Source: an uncultured Verrucomicrobiota bacterium (GTDB taxonomy: Bacteria; Verrucomicrobiota; Verrucomicrobiia; Verrucomicrobiales; Verrucomicrobiaceae). From it: 64,000 nucleotides of DNA. The stretch covers positions 23,160-87,159 of the forward strand of contig CAILZI010000121.1 of the NCBI GenBank assembly GCA_903838675.1, read 5' to 3'. Both the position numbers and the translations under genes were made by a program. Numbering within the stretch: the first letter of the stretch is position 1; each line of letters begins with the position of its first letter. Shown here piece after piece: positions 62,126-64,000 of the stretch. The notes beneath the pieces are model-generated. The model did no database searches. It saw only the letters and a list, made by a program, of their open reading frames with translations, and was not told where the DNA came from.

Positions 62126-62293
62126 AGCAAGATGCCCTTGAAGATTTCCTTCAAGATGTCCTTCAAGAGGACCGGCAAGAGGCTCTACAAGAACCCTCAA
62201 TCAGACCTCTACAAGGTGTTCTCCAAGAACTGCTCCAAGAGCCCGATCAAGAGGTTCTCCAAGAGCTTCATCAAGAACCTCTTGGAGAGCCGC
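62126..62293 (+). repeat. 14 tandem copies of a degenerate 12-nt unit (Lys every fourth codon)
   Basis: Fourteen contiguous 12-nt units, core x-x-x-AAG-x-x-x-x-x-x, read in one frame as four-residue units with Lys at position 2: SKMP, LKIS, FKMS, FKRT, GKRL, YKNP, QSDL, YKVF, SKNC, SKSP, IKRF, SKSF, IKNL, LESR. Twelve of 14 keep the Lys. The frame is open from 62075 and ends with TAG at 62297-62299. Confidence 0.9.
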
Positions 62294-62299
62294 TATTAG
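62132..62299 (+). CDS. Possible basic four-residue-repeat peptide
   Basis: A 55-residue ORF from ATG 62132 (an upstream ATG at 62075 overlaps gene B). It is made almost wholly of the 12-nt repeat, so its product would be strongly basic with Lys or Arg at regular spacing and a Ser/Phe/Leu background. No known family. The periodicity fits either a coding repeat or a nucleic-acid element whose reading frame is incidental. No ribosome binding site is clear. Confidence 0.4.
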   Translation: MPLKISFKMSFKRTGKRLYKNPQSDLYKVFSKNCSKSPIKRFSKSFIKNLLESRY

Positions 62300-62914
62300 G
62301 TTTCGGAGGCAGGGCATCGCATCCTGAAGCAATTCCCGGCTTCATCAGGCCCCAACCCGGCCCCAAGTCCACCCCCAACCTGCCCCCCAACATAAGGATA
62401 AAGGCTCTGAAGGAGAAAGACACGAAAGAGAAAGTCTTCAAAGAGAACCCGAGGACGCAAACAAGCCCGCCTGCGGCGCGCGCAGACGGCGTCTGCGGGT
62501 TTTGCTCCTGGCACTCCGTGCCAACGCAGGAGCCCACAAGGCCAAGTGGGAAATGCCCCCACTATGAGAGATCCTGCACGCCCGCCCCTTGTGCGCCATG
62601 GCCCCGCGTGGAGACGCTCGCGGCGGCTTGAGGGCATGCAGCTCTACCTCGCGCTGGGCATGCGCAGGCTCACAGCAGGCAGGGCTTGGCTGTCCGCCGT
62701 CGGACTTCCCAGTTTATCGAGCGGGGAAAGCCCACCTACAAACTTTCCGATAATTAACGGAATCCAAACCTTAATTCGCCACCAAAATGGCAATTTTCAA
62801 ACCACAACCACCCAATCAAAGCCAAATTCACCCGAAAAAGTCCACTTTTCGATTGTATTTTCCCAATTCAACCCCACTATCACCCTCCAAATCGCAATTT
62901 TCACCCCAACCATC
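62300..62914 (+). other. Long leader region upstream of ilvB
   Basis: About 615 bases. The first part is purine-rich and Pro/Lys-codon-like but without a convincing ORF. Two hairpins follow (62481-62532). The last 160 bases before ilvB are markedly AT-rich, with almost no G, and hold two copies of GCAATTTTCA (near 62790 and 62894). No tRNA or known riboswitch was recognised. The ilvB frame stays open upstream to ATG 62564, but the added sequence does not look like protein. Confidence 0.6.
62481..62532 (+). terminator. Tandem hairpins, terminator- or attenuator-like
   Basis: CGCAGAC-GGC-GTCTGCG (62481-62497) is a perfect 7-bp stem followed by GGTTTTG, weakly terminator-like. Next, CTCCT (62505-62509) pairs with AGGAG (62528-62532), enclosing GGCAC-TCC-GTGCC (62510-62522). 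This may end the small-gene transcript or attenuate reading into ilvB. Confidence 0.55.
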
Positions 62915-64000
62915 ATGAGCCAGCAAAAAATGGACGGCGCGCAGGCGCTCATCAAAACCCTCGCCGATCTCGGCATCGAGTATGTCTTCGGCTACTCCGG
63001 TGGCGCGGCCATCCCGATCTTTGACGCGCTGCAGACCGTGAAGACGGACATGAAGTTCGTCCTCGTCCGCCATGAGCAGGGTGCCGTTCACATGGCTGAC
63101 GGTTACGCCCGCGCCACCGGCAAGCCCGCCGTCGTTCTCGTCACCTCCGGCCCTGGCGCCGGCAACACCATCACCGGCCTCATGACGGCGCAGATGGACA
63201 GCGTCCCGATGATCGTCCTGTGCGGTCAGACGGTGAGCTGGATGCTGGGCAAGGACGCCTTCCAGGAAGCCGACATCTTCAACATCACGGCCCCGGTCGT
63301 GAAGCACAACTACCTGATCAAGAGCTCCAATTCCCTGCCCCGCATCGCCAAGGAGGCCTACCACATCGCCACCACGGGCCGTCCAGGTCCGGTGCTGATC
63401 GACATTCCCAAGGACTTCAGCCAAGGTGCCTTCACCGGCACGTTTGATGAGCCGATGGATCTGCCCGGCTACCATCCCGAAGAAAACTTCAAGATTGATC
63501 AGGCCGGTATTAAAGAAGCCGCCCGTCTGCTGGCAGGTGCGAAGCGCCCCGTGATCCTCGCCGGTCAGGGTGCCATGATCGCCCGGGCTGACAAGGAACT
63601 GCTGATGCTGGCGGAAACCCTCGGCTGCCCGGTCACCACGACCCTGCTGGGCAAGGGTGTCTTCCCTGAGACGCACCCGCTGTCCCTCGGCATGCTGGGC
63701 ATGCACGGCACCGCCTATGCGAACAAGGCCATCTGCGAAGCCGACCTCATCTTCAATGTCGGCTCCCGCTTCGATGACCGCATCATCGGCAAGCCGAACA
63801 TGTTTGGCCGCAACGCCAAGCTCATCCACATCGACATTGATGCGGCGGAGTTCCACAAGATGATCAAGGTCGATGTCGCCATCAAAGGCGATGCCAAGGC
63901 CGCGCTGAGCGATCTCCTTCCTCTGGTCGAAAAACTGCCGACGGAAGACTGGCTGGCCACGCTGGACGGCTACAAGAAGAAATTCCCCCTCTCTTATAAG
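62915..64000 (+). CDS. ilvB: Acetolactate synthase large subunit, 3' end off the window
   Basis: The start is ATG 62915 (MSQQKMDGAQALIKTL); 362 codons are present and the rest is beyond the right edge. It is a thiamine-diphosphate enzyme that makes acetolactate from pyruvate for branched-chain amino acids. FGYSGGAAIPIFDAL, VRHEQGAVHMADGYAR (catalytic Glu of the ThDP site), VTSGPGAGNTITGL and NVGSRFDDRI are typical of biosynthetic IlvB. The C-terminal ThDP-binding domain is missing from the window. No other ilv gene is upstream. Confidence 0.97.
   Translation, partial: MSQQKMDGAQALIKTLADLGIEYVFGYSGGAAIPIFDALQTVKTDMKFVLVRHEQGAVHMADGYARATGKPAVVLVTSGPGAGNTITGLMTAQMDSVPMIVLCGQTVSWMLGKDAFQEADIFNITAPVVKHNYLIKSSNSLPRIAKEAYHIATTGRPGPVLIDIPKDFSQGAFTGTFDEPMDLPGYHPEENFKIDQAGIKEAARLLAGAKRPVILAGQGAMIARADKELLMLAETLGCPVTTTLLGKGVFPETHPLSLGMLGMHGTAYANKAICEADLIFNVGSRFDDRIIGKPNMFGRNAKLIHIDIDAAEFHKMIKVDVAIKGDAKAALSDLLPLVEKLPTEDWLATLDGYKKKFPLSYK

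Noticed and set aside
62564..62914. A 117-codon upstream extension of ilvB in the same frame
   Set aside because: The translation has no IlvB character and ends in AT-rich non-coding-looking DNA; IlvB proteins start close to MDGAQAL.
1..64000. tRNA, rRNA, CRISPR, phage or insertion sequences
   Set aside because: None seen; no transposase, integrase or cas-like protein among the translated frames. Small palindromes are the only mobile-like DNA.

Overview
The window is GC-rich, densely coded chromosomal DNA, most likely from a verrucomicrobium of the Verrucomicrobiales type (Prosthecobacter or Verrucomicrobium relatives). This rests on gene content, not on a database search. It holds two large secreted PVC-type dehydrogenase/HEAT proteins, a ThuA-domain protein, a Tat-exported Gfo/Idh/MocA oxidoreductase, an ECF sigma factor paired with a Ser/Thr kinase carrying PEGA and sulfatase-modifying-factor-like domains, an OpcA partner for Zwf, two NPYAAP membrane proteins, and a TGTTC-N4-GAACA box in front of recA. 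No rRNA, tRNA, CRISPR array, prophage or insertion sequence was seen. Two genes run off the ends: a dehydrogenase/HEAT gene on the left and ilvB on the right.

Layout. Bases 1-5.5 kb hold exported or membrane proteins. 5.6-8.7 kb is a substrate-binding protein / histidine kinase / response regulator operon. 8.9-12.6 kb is dnaG-rpoD, followed on the other strand by a gamma-glutamylcyclotransferase and a lipoyl/octanoyl transferase. 13.7-16.7 kb holds an esterase-SMP-30 fusion and an EboD/AroB-like cyclase. 17-20 kb is a second NarL-type two-component operon plus a receiver domain lacking its phospho-acceptor. 20-22.8 kb is an ABC exporter with a TPR membrane protein. 22.8-26.3 kb is zwf-opcA-UbiA on the minus strand. 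26.5-32.4 kb holds the ECF-kinase pair, a secreted MsrB, an NPYAAP protein, a DUF5069-like protein and an orphan ECF sigma factor. 32.4-43.5 kb carries large secreted or membrane proteins, an esterase, a PLP enzyme and a double-VWA protein. 43.6-48.5 kb holds gpmI, an AT-richer orphan gene, a small phosphatase, a cell-wall amidase and gmhB. 48.6-56.9 kb holds an LRR protein, ribD, a GspF-like protein, recA, rppH, an NlpC/P60-like protein and a ThuA protein. 57-64 kb holds cstA, a ParDE pair, a PQQ-like propeller protein, two tiny paralogous membrane proteins, a 12-nt tandem-repeat ORF and ilvB.

The housekeeping genes (dnaG, rpoD, zwf, gpmI, ribD, recA, ilvB) are ordinary. The most unusual signals are: the 14-copy 12-nt repeat encoding a Lys-every-fourth-residue peptide (62126-62293), directly after the twin small membrane proteins; a principal sigma factor with two AT-hook motifs; the receiver with Arg at the phospho-acceptor site; the binding protein locked to a two-component pair; the LRR protein with a two-type 49-residue super-repeat; and a dispersed family of short palindromes, some sitting inside reading frames.
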